From assembly GCF_044466355.1 (NCBI RefSeq), contig NZ_JBITMQ010000018.1, forward strand, positions 142,739 through 206,738: a stretch of DNA of 64,000 nucleotides, given 5' to 3'. The position numbers and the translations under genes are program-made. Source of the DNA: Actinophytocola sp044466355. GTDB lineage: Bacteria > Actinomycetota > Actinomycetes > Mycobacteriales > Pseudonocardiaceae. Position 1 is the stretch's first letter; each line of letters opens with the position of its first letter. Shown here piece by piece: positions 42,766 through 51,013 of this stretch. A model generated the notes under the pieces. That model did no database searches. It saw only the letters and a list, made by a program, of their open reading frames with translations, and was not told the origin of the DNA.

Positions 42766-43064
42766 TTGGATCACACTGGGTTCGTAACTTATGGTTCACC
42801 TTCGGTCATTGCCGCTGGTTACCGGCGGTGTGCGCGCCACCCGTTTGGCCGACTCGGTTCGCGGAAGTTGCCCTCAGCGGTGCCCCTTCGTTATCGTCCC
42901 CCGGTCCGTTGTCACGGTCCGGTCACGAATTGGGCAGGACGGCAACCGAGAGGTTTAGTTGCCGAACAGCCGGGATCCCCCGCCCGGCGCCCACGCCGAC
43001 AGCTCGGCCCCAACGAGCCAGGCGCATGTCGAGTCCGGACTCCCCGAAGACGGAAGGGCAGGCC
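42766..43064 (+). promoter_or_regulatory. promoter and structured leader of the M23 peptidase gene
   Basis: TTGGAT (42766-42771), an 18-bp spacer and TATGGT (42790-42795) form a promoter, giving a leader of about 260 nt. The leader contains a CGGCAAC/GTTGCCG hairpin (42940-42964), a CCGGG/CCCGG hairpin and the segment GCCGACAGCT (near 42986), which recalls the conserved CCGACAGCUAACC of ydaO (cyclic-di-AMP) riboswitches. These are known ahead of actinobacterial cell-wall hydrolases. The match is partial and unproven. Confidence 0.35.
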
Positions 43065-43889
43065 TTGTCTCGACACCGCTCCCCCAGCGGCGACACACGG
43101 GAGTGCGCAGCGCTTGATGCTGCGCTTGCTGAACGCGACAGTTCCGCACGGATCCGTTCCGCTCAGCACCGCATGAACCCACCCTCGTCCGCCCTCCGTG
43201 GACGTGTGGTTGTCGCCGCGGTGGCCGTCGGTGCGTTCGCCGCCGCCGCTGCTGGTCAGACGCTCCAGGCGGCCGGGCAGTCCTCCCCGTCCGACGACAT
43301 CGCACCCCTCGCCGACAGCAAGAACGCCTCCGCCCAGCTCGGCGGTGGCATCGGTGGCAGCTCATCCGCCGCCGCGCCAGAAGTCCTGATGGTGGCCAAG
43401 ACGTCCGCCGCCCCGGTCGAGGCACAGAAGATCGCCTCCACCAACCAGATCGTGCAGGCCCGCGCCGCCGCCATCGCCGCGGCCAAGGCCGAGGCCGAGC
43501 GGCCCAAGTTCGTGCGGCCCGCCGACGGCTCCTTCACCTCCGGGTTCGGCGCCCGCTGGGGCACCACCCACTACGGCATCGACATCGCCAACAGCATCGG
43601 CACGCCGATCGTGTCCGCGGCCGACGGCGTGGTCATCGAGGCCGGCCCGGCCAGCGGCTTCGGCCTCTGGGTCCGCATCCTCCACGACGACGGCACGGTC
43701 ACCGTCTACGGCCACATGCAGGACTACTCGGTCCGCGAGGGCGAGCGGGTCAAGGCGGGCGACCAGATCGCGCGCATGGGCAACCGCGGCCAGTCCACCG
43801 GACCACACCTGCACTTCGAGGTCTGGGACGCCGACGGCATCAAGATCAACCCGCGGACCTGGCTCCTCGAGCACGGCGTCTCTCTCTGA
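43065..43889 (+). CDS. M23 family metallopeptidase (LytM domain), exported
   Basis: A 274-residue cell-wall endopeptidase. TTG 43065 follows GGAAGGG and gives the N-terminus (M)SRHRSPSG found in relatives, then a membrane or signal helix (GRVVVAAVAVGAFAAAAAG), an Ala-rich helical linker and the LytM domain from about residue 155: TSGFGARWGTTHYGIDIANSIGTPIVSAADGVV has the first zinc His and Asp, and TGPHLHFEVW the HxH. It cleaves peptidoglycan cross-links. ATG 43026 is the alternative start. Its mycobacterial counterpart is Rv0950c. Confidence 0.9.
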   Translation: MSRHRSPSGDTRECAALDAALAERDSSARIRSAQHRMNPPSSALRGRVVVAAVAVGAFAAAAAGQTLQAAGQSSPSDDIAPLADSKNASAQLGGGIGGSSSAAAPEVLMVAKTSAAPVEAQKIASTNQIVQARAAAIAAAKAEAERPKFVRPADGSFTSGFGARWGTTHYGIDIANSIGTPIVSAADGVVIEAGPASGFGLWVRILHDDGTVTVYGHMQDYSVREGERVKAGDQIARMGNRGQSTGPHLHFEVWDADGIKINPRTWLLEHGVSL

Positions 43890-43965
43890 CCCGGACCGGT
43901 GCCTGACGCCAGCCGGCGTCGCCACCGTGTGCGCGCACACGGCACGCCACCGCGCAGTCAGCCAC

Positions 43966-44211
43966 TCAGAGGCGCCGGACGAAGAACGCTCCCGCGACGC
44001 GCCAGACGGTGCACATGCCGCCCCCTCTGTGACGAGCCGCGGCGCAGCCCGCGCAGCTTCCTCGACGCCCCTCCGGCCGGTGGAGGTCGAGCAGCGCCCG
44101 CCATGCGGCGACGAGCACGCGCAGCTCCTCCGAGTGCTCGGCACGCCGGTCGACCCCGTCCAGGTACCTGCCGATGTTCTCGGCGAGCACGCCGAACAAC
44201 ACCTCGTCCAC
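43966..44211 (-). CDS. small protein with C-x2-C motif
   Basis: An 81-residue protein of unknown function. GTG 44211 lies 8 nt after GGGAG. It is helical at the start (VLFGVLAENIGRYLDGVDRRAEHSEELRVLVAAWRALLDLH) and ends with CAGCAAARHRGGGMCTVWRVAGAFFVRRL, a Cys-rich tail seen in other short actinomycete proteins of unknown role. It is convergent with the M23 gene and lies after pcrA on the same strand. Confidence 0.65.
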   Translation of the reverse strand: MDEVLFGVLAENIGRYLDGVDRRAEHSEELRVLVAAWRALLDLHRPEGRRGSCAGCAAARHRGGGMCTVWRVAGAFFVRRL

Positions 44212-44337
44212 ATCTAGGACTCCCTGTCTCACCGAGCGGGACCTGGGTGGCCCCGCGTGGTGAGTAGTCAACCGGATGGCACCGACAGTTTCGCACATCC
44301 GTTCGACCGCGAGAAGCGGGATTCACTCGAAAGTGGA

Positions 44338-46707
44338 TCAGAGTTTCTGGATGGGGAGGCTGCCGATCAGCATCAGGCGGACCGTGCCCGCGGTGCCGAA
44401 GTCGATCGTGGCGGTCGCGCGGGGGCCGACGCCGTCCGTGGCGACCACGGTGCCGAGGCCGTACTTGTCGTGGGTGACGCGGTCGCCGACGTCCAGCGAG
44501 AGCGCGGGGGTGTCCTTCCAGCCCTTCGCGGGCCCGAACGAGGACGTCGACGGCGAACGCTCACCGCCGAACGACCGGCGGCCCCAGCTCGAGGTGGGCG
44601 CGCTGGGCGCGCGCCGCCGCTCCGGCTGCACGCGCCGCCAGTCGACGAGGTCGGCCGGGATCTCGCCCAGGAACCGCGACTCCGGGTTCTCCATCGGCTG
44701 GCCCCAGGCGGACCGCACGATCGCCCGCGACAGGTACAGGCGCCGCTGCGCACGCGTGATGCCCACGTACGCCAGGCGCCGCTCCTCGGCCAGCTCGGTC
44801 GGGTCGCCGAGCGCCCGCATGTGCGGGAACACGCCGTCCTCCCAGCCGGTGCAGAACACGACCGGGTACTCGAGGCCCTTGGCGGTGTGCAGCGTCATCA
44901 GCGTGACCACGCCGGTGGCCTCGCTGTCCTCGTCCGGGATCTGGTCGGCGTCCGCCACGAGCGACACCCGCTCCAGGAACGCGGCGAGCGAACCCGGTTC
45001 GACGAGGCCGTCATCAGTGTTTCCGTTCGCTGAGGCGTCGGGGTCCTCCGGGGGCAGCTCGTGGGCGAACTCGCGGGCCACCGTGACCAGCTCGGTCAGG
45101 TTCTCCACCCGCGTCTCGTCCTGCGGGTCCTCCGAGGCCTCCAGCTCGGCGCGGTAGCCGGTGCGCTCCAGCACCGACTCCAGGATGTCCGCCGTCTCGT
45201 GCCCGTCCGTGACGAGCCCGCGCAGGTCGTCCATCAGCTCCACGAACCCCGCGATCGCGTTGCGCGACCGAGGGTTGAGCATGGGGACCTTGTCGTCCAC
45301 CGCGTCACGCAGGGCCTCGTTGAACGAGATCCGCTGCCTGTCGGCGTGCGCGGACACGCACGCCTCGGCCCGGTCGCCGATGCCCCGCTTGGGCACGTTC
45401 AGGATCCGCCGCAGGCTGACCGCGTCCTCCGGGTTGGCGAGCACCCGCAGGTAGGCCAGCGCGTCACGGACCTCCTTGCGCTCGTAGAACCGCACGCCGC
45501 CGACCACCCGGTACGGCAGCCCCATGCGGACGAAGATCTCCTCGAACACGCGGGACTGGTTGTTGGTGCGGTAGAAGACGGCGACGTCGCTGTACTTGAT
45601 CTCGCCGTCATCCATCAGCTTGTCGATCTCGCCCGCCACGAACGCGGCCTCATCGTGGTCGTTGTCGCCGACGTAGCCGACGATCTTCTCGCCGTCGCCC
45701 AGCGCGGTCCACAGCCGCTTGTCACGCCGGTTGGGGTTGCGGGAGATGACCGCGTTGGCCGCGGACAGGATCGTCTGCGTGGAGCGGTAGTTCTGCTCCA
45801 GCATGATCGTGGTGGCCTGCGGGTAGTCCCGCTCGAACTCCACGATGTTGCGGATGGTCGCGCCGCGGAACGCGTAGATCGACTGGTCCGCGTCGCCGAC
45901 CACGCACAGCTCACCGGGCTCCACGCCGTCCGACGACGTGCCCACCAGCTCGCGGACCAGCGTGTACTGGGCGTGGTTGGTGTCCTGGTACTCGTCGACG
46001 AGCACGTGCCGGAACCGGCGGCGGTAGTACTCGGCGACGCCCGGGAACGTCTGCAGCAGCTCGACCGTGCGCATGATCAGGTCGTCGAAGTCGAACGCGT
46101 TGGCCAGCTGGAGGCGGCGCTGGTACTCGACGTACACCTCGGCCGTGCGGCGCTCGAAGTCGTTGGCCGCCTTGTCCTTCGCGGTCTCCGGGTCGACCAG
46201 CTCGTTCTTCAGGTTCGAGATGGCCGCGGCGAGCCCGCGCGGGGTGTAGCGCTTCGGGTCGATGTCCAGGTCGCGGGACACGAGCGTGATCAGCCTGCGT
46301 GTGTCGTCCGCGTCGTAGACCGAGAAGCTCGACTTCATGCCCAGCGTGGTGGCCTCGCGGCGCAGCACCCGCACGCACATGGAGTGGAACGTCGACACCC
46401 ACATGGCGTTGGCGCGCCTGCCCACCAGCTCGACCACGCGCTCGCGCATCTCGGCGGCGGCCTTGTTGGTGAACGTGATCGCCATGATCTGGCCGGGGTG
46501 CACGTCCCGCTCGGCCAGCAGGTAGGCGATCCGTCTGGTCAGCACCCGTGTCTTGCCCGAGCCCGCGCCCGCGACGACGAGTAACGGCGAACCGGCGTGC
46601 TGCACGGCGCGTTGCTGCTGCTCGTTGAGGCCGTCGAGCAGCTCCGCCCCGGCCTTGCGCCGGGGTGGCGGGGACGTCTGAGAAGGCAATTCGAACAGAG
46701 TGCTCAT
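44338..46707 (-). CDS. pcrA: ATP-dependent DNA helicase UvrD1/PcrA
   Basis: A 789-residue superfamily 1A 3'-5' helicase for excision repair and replication restart. Motifs: Q motif LNEQQQRAV, Walker A VVAGAGSGKTRVL, Ia TFTNKAAAEMRERV, II VLVDEYQDTNHAQ, III GDADQSIYAFRGA, IV LEQNYRS, V TLHTAKGLEYPVVF and VI VGITRAQRRLYLSRA. The C-terminal GDRVTHDKYGLGTVVATDG segment is the Tudor-like RNA-polymerase-binding domain. ATG 46707 gives the usual N-terminus. It diverges from the chorismate mutase transcript. Confidence 0.96.
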   Translation of the reverse strand: MSTLFELPSQTSPPPRRKAGAELLDGLNEQQQRAVQHAGSPLLVVAGAGSGKTRVLTRRIAYLLAERDVHPGQIMAITFTNKAAAEMRERVVELVGRRANAMWVSTFHSMCVRVLRREATTLGMKSSFSVYDADDTRRLITLVSRDLDIDPKRYTPRGLAAAISNLKNELVDPETAKDKAANDFERRTAEVYVEYQRRLQLANAFDFDDLIMRTVELLQTFPGVAEYYRRRFRHVLVDEYQDTNHAQYTLVRELVGTSSDGVEPGELCVVGDADQSIYAFRGATIRNIVEFERDYPQATTIMLEQNYRSTQTILSAANAVISRNPNRRDKRLWTALGDGEKIVGYVGDNDHDEAAFVAGEIDKLMDDGEIKYSDVAVFYRTNNQSRVFEEIFVRMGLPYRVVGGVRFYERKEVRDALAYLRVLANPEDAVSLRRILNVPKRGIGDRAEACVSAHADRQRISFNEALRDAVDDKVPMLNPRSRNAIAGFVELMDDLRGLVTDGHETADILESVLERTGYRAELEASEDPQDETRVENLTELVTVAREFAHELPPEDPDASANGNTDDGLVEPGSLAAFLERVSLVADADQIPDEDSEATGVVTLMTLHTAKGLEYPVVFCTGWEDGVFPHMRALGDPTELAEERRLAYVGITRAQRRLYLSRAIVRSAWGQPMENPESRFLGEIPADLVDWRRVQPERRRAPSAPTSSWGRRSFGGERSPSTSSFGPAKGWKDTPALSLDVGDRVTHDKYGLGTVVATDGVGPRATATIDFGTAGTVRLMLIGSLPIQKL

Positions 46708-46765
46708 TATGGGCCCAACGTTACCGGGCAGCACCGACAGCCGAGCGCGCGACAGCCCGGGCAAG

Positions 46766-46795
46766 TGGACAGAACGTGGGCGGGCGGTGCAGAAT
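46766..46795 (+). promoter_or_regulatory. promoter of the chorismate mutase leader transcript
   Basis: TGGACA (46766-46771), an 18-bp spacer and CAGAAT (46790-46795) form a sigma-70-type promoter. Initiation 7 nt downstream would fall at or next to the GTG at 46803, so the leader peptide would be translated from a leaderless end. Confidence 0.7.
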
Positions 46796-46802
46796 CGGCG
46801 TC

Positions 46803-46865
46803 GTGCGCCACCGCAGCTTCGAGTTTTTCTACGGGATCCGGACTCCGGCTCCCGTGGTTGCGTAG
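46803..46865 (+). CDS. Phe/Tyr-rich leader peptide of the chorismate mutase attenuator
   Basis: A 20-codon ORF from GTG 46803 to TAG 46863-46865. Its start is (M)RHRSFEFFYGIRT, with codons TTC GAG TTT TTC TAC at 46818-46832; TTT is a rare codon in such a GC-rich genome. It ends 19 nt before a terminator hairpin and overlaps one arm of an antiterminator. A run of Phe and Tyr codons directly upstream of an enzyme of Phe/Tyr synthesis is the hallmark of ribosome-mediated attenuation. Confidence 0.8.
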   Translation: MRHRSFEFFYGIRTPAPVVA

Positions 46866-46915
46866 CGCGCGAACGAACCATCGAAGCCCCGGAGTCCTCG
46901 GACCCGGGGCTTTTT
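46840..46915 (+). terminator. attenuator: terminator and competing antiterminator
   Basis: The terminator pairs 46884-46892 (AAGCCCCGG) with 46904-46912 and is followed by TTTTT (46911-46915). The antiterminator pairs 46840-46848 (GGACTCCGG, inside the leader peptide) perfectly with 46889-46897, which overlaps the terminator's left arm, so the two cannot coexist. A ribosome stalled at the Phe/Tyr codons leaves 46840-46848 largely free for readthrough; a ribosome reaching the stop codon masks it and termination follows. Confidence 0.78.
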
Positions 46916-46941
46916 GCTCGGGGCCAAGGGGATTCCGCCAC

Positions 46942-47259
46942 ATGAGCGAGGAACACGACATGCCCCCCACCACCTCCACGGACGACGACAAGGCCGCCGG
47001 CGCGGCCACCGAAGCCACCACTGACATCGACGAGCTGCGCAAGGAGATCGACTGGCTGGACGCCGAGATCCTGCGGCTGGTCACCCGCAGGGCCGAGGTG
47101 TCGCGGACGATCGGCGCCGCCAGGATGGCCGCGGGCGGCACCCGCATCGTGGTCAACCGCGAGATGGACGTGCTCGCGCGCTACCGCGACCTGGGACCGG
47201 AAGGGCGCAAGATCGCGATGGCGCTGCTCGCGCTGGGCCGGGGACCGCTCGGCAGATAA
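46942..47259 (+). CDS. chorismate mutase (AroQ type)
   Basis: A 105-residue AroQ-fold chorismate mutase, the same length as M. tuberculosis Rv0948c. It converts chorismate to prephenate, the branch point to Phe and Tyr, usually in complex with DAHP synthase in this phylum. Seen are ELRKEIDWLDAEILRLVTRRAEVSRTIGAARMAAGG and the C-terminal GPEGRKIAMALLALGRGPLGR, the tail that in mycobacteria contacts AroG. ATG 46942 follows AAGGGGA; ATG 46960 is an alternative. The gene lies behind the attenuator at 46803-46915. Confidence 0.93.
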   Translation: MSEEHDMPPTTSTDDDKAAGAATEATTDIDELRKEIDWLDAEILRLVTRRAEVSRTIGAARMAAGGTRIVVNREMDVLARYRDLGPEGRKIAMALLALGRGPLGR

Positions 47260-47274
47260 CCATTGCGAATCTCA

Positions 47275-47301
47275 GGGTTCCCACCGATCCGGTGGGAACC
47301 C
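47275..47301 (+). terminator. hairpin terminator after chorismate mutase
   Basis: A 12-bp perfect stem (GGGTTCCCACCG at 47275-47286 with 47290-47301) with a 3-nt loop, 15 bp past the chorismate mutase stop. Confidence 0.85.
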
Positions 47302-47322
47302 GGACGCGGGCACACTGGAGGC

Positions 47323-47631
47323 ATGGTCCTCAACCTGATCGCGGTCATCATCGCCATCGTGTCGGTCCTGGCGGCTCTCGGGCACGCCGGTTACCTCGCG
47401 ATGCTCAACTCCGCCGCCGCCAAGCGGGCGGGTGGTGCGCCGATCGCGCAGTACGTCCGCAGCCGGTGGCCGATCGCCGGTGTCACGACCGCGGGCGCAC
47501 TGCTCGCGTGGGCGCTGACGAGCGGCAGCGGGTTCGTCGACGTGCTGGCCATCCTGCTCGCGGCCGGGTCGGGCGGCACCGCGGTGAAGGCGCTGCAGTC
47601 GACGCAGGAGCGGTACCGCACCGGCGGCTGA
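47323..47631 (+). CDS. small membrane protein
   Basis: A 102-residue protein with three hydrophobic segments (LNLIAVIIAIVSVLAALGHAG, GVTTAGALLAWALTSG, VDVLAILLAAGSGGTAV). ATG 47323 follows TGGAGGC. No family is recognised. It lies on the same strand as chorismate mutase but behind its terminator, so probably has its own promoter. Confidence 0.7.
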   Translation: MVLNLIAVIIAIVSVLAALGHAGYLAMLNSAAAKRAGGAPIAQYVRSRWPIAGVTTAGALLAWALTSGSGFVDVLAILLAAGSGGTAVKALQSTQERYRTGG

Positions 47632-47727
47632 GTGCCTGCGCGTGTCCATGTCACTCGATGGGGTGACACGTTCGGGACATGCGCACCCAGCCCCTCAAAC
47701 CGACCGCAACCACTTACCCTGACGTGA

Positions 47728-48444
47728 GTGAGTACCGCGAAGGTTCGGTCGGCGCTTGTGGTGACCGCTCACCCCGACGACGTCGACTTCGGCGCCGGGG
47801 GCACGGTCGCGGTGTGGACGTCGGCCGGGATCGAGGTGTCCTACTGCGTCTGCACGTCCGGTGAGGCCAGCGGTGACGGGTCACCCGGCATGGCGGCGGT
47901 GCGGGAGGCCGAGCAGCGAGCGGCCGCGGCGCAGGTGGGCGTCACGGACCTGGTGTTCCTCGGCCACCCCGACGGGGCCGTGACGGCGTCGCTCGACCTG
48001 CGTCGCGACATCACCAGGGTGATCCGCCGGGTGCGCCCCGACCGGGTGCTCACCTGGTCGCCCGAGATCAACTGGGACTTCGTGCCCACCTCGCACCCGG
48101 ACCACCGCGCGGTCGGCGAGGCCACGTTCGCGGCCGTCTACCCCGACGCGCGCAACCCGCACGCGCACCGGTCCCTGCTCGACGACGAGGGCCTCGAGCC
48201 GTGGGTGGTGCGTGAGCTGTGGCTCGCCGACGGGCCGACGCACCTGCGCAACCAGGCCGTCGACATCACCGACGCCTTCGACAAGAAGATGGCCGCGCTG
48301 CGCTCCCACGCGTCGCAGGCCGGGCCGACCGGCGACGCGATCGAGGAGGACCTCCGGCAGTACCACGCGGCCACGGCCGCGCGGTTCGGCCTGGGCGACG
48401 GCCGGCTGGCAGAGGCCTTCCAGGCGGTCGACACAAGCCGTTAG
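47728..48444 (+). CDS. PIG-L family deacetylase
   Basis: A 238-residue zinc-dependent deacetylase of the PIG-L/LmbE group, which removes acetyl groups from N-acetylglucosamine-type conjugates (for example in mycothiol synthesis and recycling). Motif AHPDDVDFGAGGT near residue 15 provides the metal-binding His and Asp pair, and SHPDHRAVGEA near residue 132 the third His and a further His. Only the family is clear; mshB and mca type enzymes are longer or differ in motif. GTG 47728 is used. Confidence 0.88.
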   Translation: MSTAKVRSALVVTAHPDDVDFGAGGTVAVWTSAGIEVSYCVCTSGEASGDGSPGMAAVREAEQRAAAAQVGVTDLVFLGHPDGAVTASLDLRRDITRVIRRVRPDRVLTWSPEINWDFVPTSHPDHRAVGEATFAAVYPDARNPHAHRSLLDDEGLEPWVVRELWLADGPTHLRNQAVDITDAFDKKMAALRSHASQAGPTGDAIEEDLRQYHAATAARFGLGDGRLAEAFQAVDTSR

Positions 48445-48497
48445 TGATCGTTTGGTCGCATCGCGTCACGAGCCGGAAGGAGGGAAGTCCCACAGTC

Positions 48498-49805
48498 ATG
48501 ACAGTCGGGGGTTGGCGCAGCCAGGAACAACATCACGGGCGGCACCGTCGGGGCGCGGCGGGTGCGATGTGGACGCCCGCGGTGCGCCCGACCGAATCCG
48601 CTCCGGCGCACGCGCGGTACGACGGGACACCCGCACCACCGGTGTGGCCGACGAGCGAGGCACCGAGGCGGCCCGGCCGCCCGGCGGACGAGCCCGCGGT
48701 GCCCCGGGCCCGCTCCGCCGCCGACGCACCGGCGTGGCCCGCGCCCCGGCACCGGGCGCCGGACTGGCCCGCCACCGTGTCGTCACGGTCGTCGTCACGG
48801 TCCTCGTCGCGCGGGCGCGCGGGAGACGCGCCGCCGAGCTTCCTGCGGGAGCCCATCGTGGCCGCGGAGGTGCCCGCGCCGCTGCGACGGGCGCGGCACG
48901 CGGCGAACCCCGTCGCGTCCCCCGACATGCTGGTCGACACGGTGCCCATGAGCCTGCCGCCGAAGCACGGCAAGGTCGACGGCGGCCCGCTGTCCAGTGC
49001 CGTCGTGTACCCGCTGCCGGAGGCGCCGGTGACCGGGCTGCGCAAGTTCGACCTCGGGACCGTGCCCGCCTCGGTCACCCCGCCGCGCACCTGGCGCAAG
49101 GCGGCGTGGTTCGCGGTCGGCACGTCCGCGGCCGTGGTGCTCGGCCTGACCGTCGCCACGAGCGAGCTGGTGAGCAGGCCCGTGAGCGACGAGTCGCTGA
49201 TCGACGCGCTGCCCGCGTACCCGACGGGCCCGCTCACGCTGGGCGAGCTGCCGCACCCGGACGAGACGTCCGAGCGGCCGAGCACGGACCGGCCGACCAC
49301 GAGCGGCGAGCGGAGCACGACGGACACCCCGTCGTCGACGACATCGGACAGCCCCGCACGGGACACCGTCATCGGCAGCACCAGCGGCGGGGAGTCGGTG
49401 GTGCCGACCGAGCCGCCGAGCGAGGACACGACCAGCGGTACGTCGGCCACGCCCCCGCAGCCGGACCGCGAAACCGTCGGCCGCGCCCCGGTCACCCCGA
49501 CGGACCCGCAGGAGATGGGCGACCGCACCGAGGAGTACTTCGCGCTGGTCACGTCGGATCCGGCCGCGGCGTCCGCGTTGACCACCGGGAGCATGGCCCG
49601 CGAGGGCCAGGAGGGCATCGAGGAGCGCTACGGCGACGTCGAGCGCATCGAGGTCCAGTCGATCACCATCAACCGCAACGAGGCGGTCACCACGTCGCGG
49701 ATGAAGGTGGTCCACAAGGACGGCCGGGAGACGATCGAGGAGCGACAGCTCACCTTCACGTGGGGCGGCGATCCGAAGATCACGGACGACGCGACTACGG
49801 GGTGA
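48498..49805 (+). CDS. single-pass membrane protein with NTF2-like extracellular tail
   Basis: A 435-residue protein. A long disordered cytoplasmic region (residues 1-200, Pro/Arg/Ser-rich) precedes one membrane helix (AAWFAVGTSAAVVLGLTVATSEL), a Thr/Ser/Pro linker and a C-terminal domain of about 90 residues (RTEEYFALVTSDPAAASALTTGSM ... SRMKVVHKDGRETIEERQLTFTWGGDPKITDD). That tail resembles the extracellular tail of the kinase at 52407. ATG 48498 lies after GGAAGGAGGGAAG. It is probably part of a kinase-linked envelope-sensing cluster. Confidence 0.75.
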   Translation: MTVGGWRSQEQHHGRHRRGAAGAMWTPAVRPTESAPAHARYDGTPAPPVWPTSEAPRRPGRPADEPAVPRARSAADAPAWPAPRHRAPDWPATVSSRSSSRSSSRGRAGDAPPSFLREPIVAAEVPAPLRRARHAANPVASPDMLVDTVPMSLPPKHGKVDGGPLSSAVVYPLPEAPVTGLRKFDLGTVPASVTPPRTWRKAAWFAVGTSAAVVLGLTVATSELVSRPVSDESLIDALPAYPTGPLTLGELPHPDETSERPSTDRPTTSGERSTTDTPSSTTSDSPARDTVIGSTSGGESVVPTEPPSEDTTSGTSATPPQPDRETVGRAPVTPTDPQEMGDRTEEYFALVTSDPAAASALTTGSMAREGQEGIEERYGDVERIEVQSITINRNEAVTTSRMKVVHKDGRETIEERQLTFTWGGDPKITDDATTG

Positions 49806-49943
49806 TCCCGCTCATACTCCATTCGAGTGAAGATCGCTGGACGGTGCAACCCCGTTCGGGTGATCCACTCCAATTGACTGGCGCCGGGCATGCCGACCGG
49901 AGTACGAGTGGCCCCTAACGCTACGCACGGAGGCCATCACACA

Positions 49944-50810
49944 GTGGACCGTCTGACGACCGGTCGGCGGCATGCACGCGCCGGCTCGGTGACCGTCACG
50001 GAGCTGCTCGTCAGACAGGCGTCACCAGCCCGCTGCACCGACAGCTCCGCAGGCGAACGGGACGACATCACCGACACGATCCCGGTGGTGTCCGCGCCCG
50101 TGTCGCACCGCCGCCCACCCGTACGCGTCGCCCAGTTCGCCAAGATGGCGAGCATCGGCGTCGCGAGCGCGGTGTTGTGCGGCGCGGTCACCGTGTCCTC
50201 GATGATCTCCCACCAGCGGCGCGACCACGCCCAGCCCGCCGTGAGACCCATGGTGCAGATCACCGGCGACCAGGCGCTGCTGCCCGACCGTCTCGGCAGG
50301 ACGGTGGCCGAGGCACCCACCCCGGCGCCGGCACCACCACCGGTCGTCGACGAGCCCGCCGCCGAGCCCAGGGACGGGTCCGTCGCCGAGTCCGTCGACG
50401 TCGCGACGCCGCCGGAGACCGGCACCACACCGCCACCGCCACCCTCGGCCGCGAAGCCGTCCGGTGGCACCTCCGCCAGCGCGGACACCGGCCACGACGC
50501 CCCGGCCCCGGCCGACGACCTGGCGCTGGTGCGCGCGTTCTACGAGAACCTGCCGGACGCACCCACCGCCGCGTTCCAGCTGCTGGCCCCGGACCTGTTG
50601 CACAGCGACCTCGGCGAGTTCCTGCGGTCCTGGTCCTATGTGGTCGCGATCGACTCCGTCGACGTCGTCGAGCGGGAGGACGGCGTGCTGGCCACGGTGC
50701 GCATGCGCCTGCTCGGCGGCGGTCACCTGCGGATCCAGCAACTGCTCACGGTCGCGGAGAGTCCTCGTCGGATCGTCGGGGTCCGACTGCTGTCAGCCCA
50801 ACGGAACTGA
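49944..50810 (+). CDS. single-pass membrane protein, second member of the cluster
   Basis: A 288-residue protein with a short cytoplasmic N-terminus containing (S)VTVTELLVRQA, a motif recurrent in actinomycete membrane-anchored proteins, one membrane helix (MASIGVASAVLCGAVTVSSMI), a long Pro/Thr linker and a C-terminal NTF2-like domain (DDLALVRAFYENLPDAPTAAFQLLAPDLLHSDLGEFLRSW ... LRIQQLLTVAESPRRIVGVRLL). GTG 49944 follows GGAGG at 10 nt and removes an unlikely 18-residue extension. It has the same architecture as the protein upstream and the tail of the second kinase. Confidence 0.78.
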   Translation: MDRLTTGRRHARAGSVTVTELLVRQASPARCTDSSAGERDDITDTIPVVSAPVSHRRPPVRVAQFAKMASIGVASAVLCGAVTVSSMISHQRRDHAQPAVRPMVQITGDQALLPDRLGRTVAEAPTPAPAPPPVVDEPAAEPRDGSVAESVDVATPPETGTTPPPPPSAAKPSGGTSASADTGHDAPAPADDLALVRAFYENLPDAPTAAFQLLAPDLLHSDLGEFLRSWSYVVAIDSVDVVEREDGVLATVRMRLLGGGHLRIQQLLTVAESPRRIVGVRLLSAQRN

Positions 50811-51013
50811 ACCGGTAACCTGCGACCCCCTGCTTATTCCGTCCGCAATACCAAGCACGTCGCGGCGTTCACGATGTGGTCCCTGTTCGTGCGCGCAGCG
50901 TGAACGCCTAGCCTGGTGCGGGTTGGCGCACGCGGGGCCAGACAGCCGTTCCCAAAAAATTCCCGGAGTCGGCATGTACACCGATCACCTGCAGGTAGGG
51001 GGGACTCGGCGCG

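Larger units (their letters stand above)
41314..43064. other. 1.75-kb intergenic region with repeat array and long leader
   Basis: This divergent region between the membrane protein at 41313 and the M23 peptidase holds four parts: a C/A-rich degenerate repeat array (about 41400-42330), a 16-bp inverted repeat (42428-42492), a promoter (42766-42795) and a leader of about 260 nt. Long ORFs exist in several frames of the array, but they arise from the biased composition and none resembles a protein family. Confidence 0.7.

Noticed and set aside
42480..43064. Extending the M23 peptidase by nearly 200 codons to an upstream ATG
   Set aside because: The extension lacks family similarity and crosses the probable promoter at 42766-42795. 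The TTG at 43065 has a good ribosome site and gives the family N-terminus.
43581..43590. Search for tRNA, rRNA, CRISPR or insertion-sequence genes across the window
   Set aside because: No tRNA-like T-loop with matching arms, no rRNA motifs, no spaced direct repeats of CRISPR type and no transposase were seen by eye. The tandem units at 42075-42164 have no unique spacers.
46688..46700. TTCGAAC half-site near the pcrA start as an SOS box
   Set aside because: Only one half of the palindrome is present; the second half does not match GTTCGA.
50864..50908. Inverted repeat GGCGTTCAC/GTGAACGCC ahead of the first kinase
   Set aside because: The 9-bp arms are 27 nt apart and no promoter elements could be aligned with them, so a regulatory role was not claimed.
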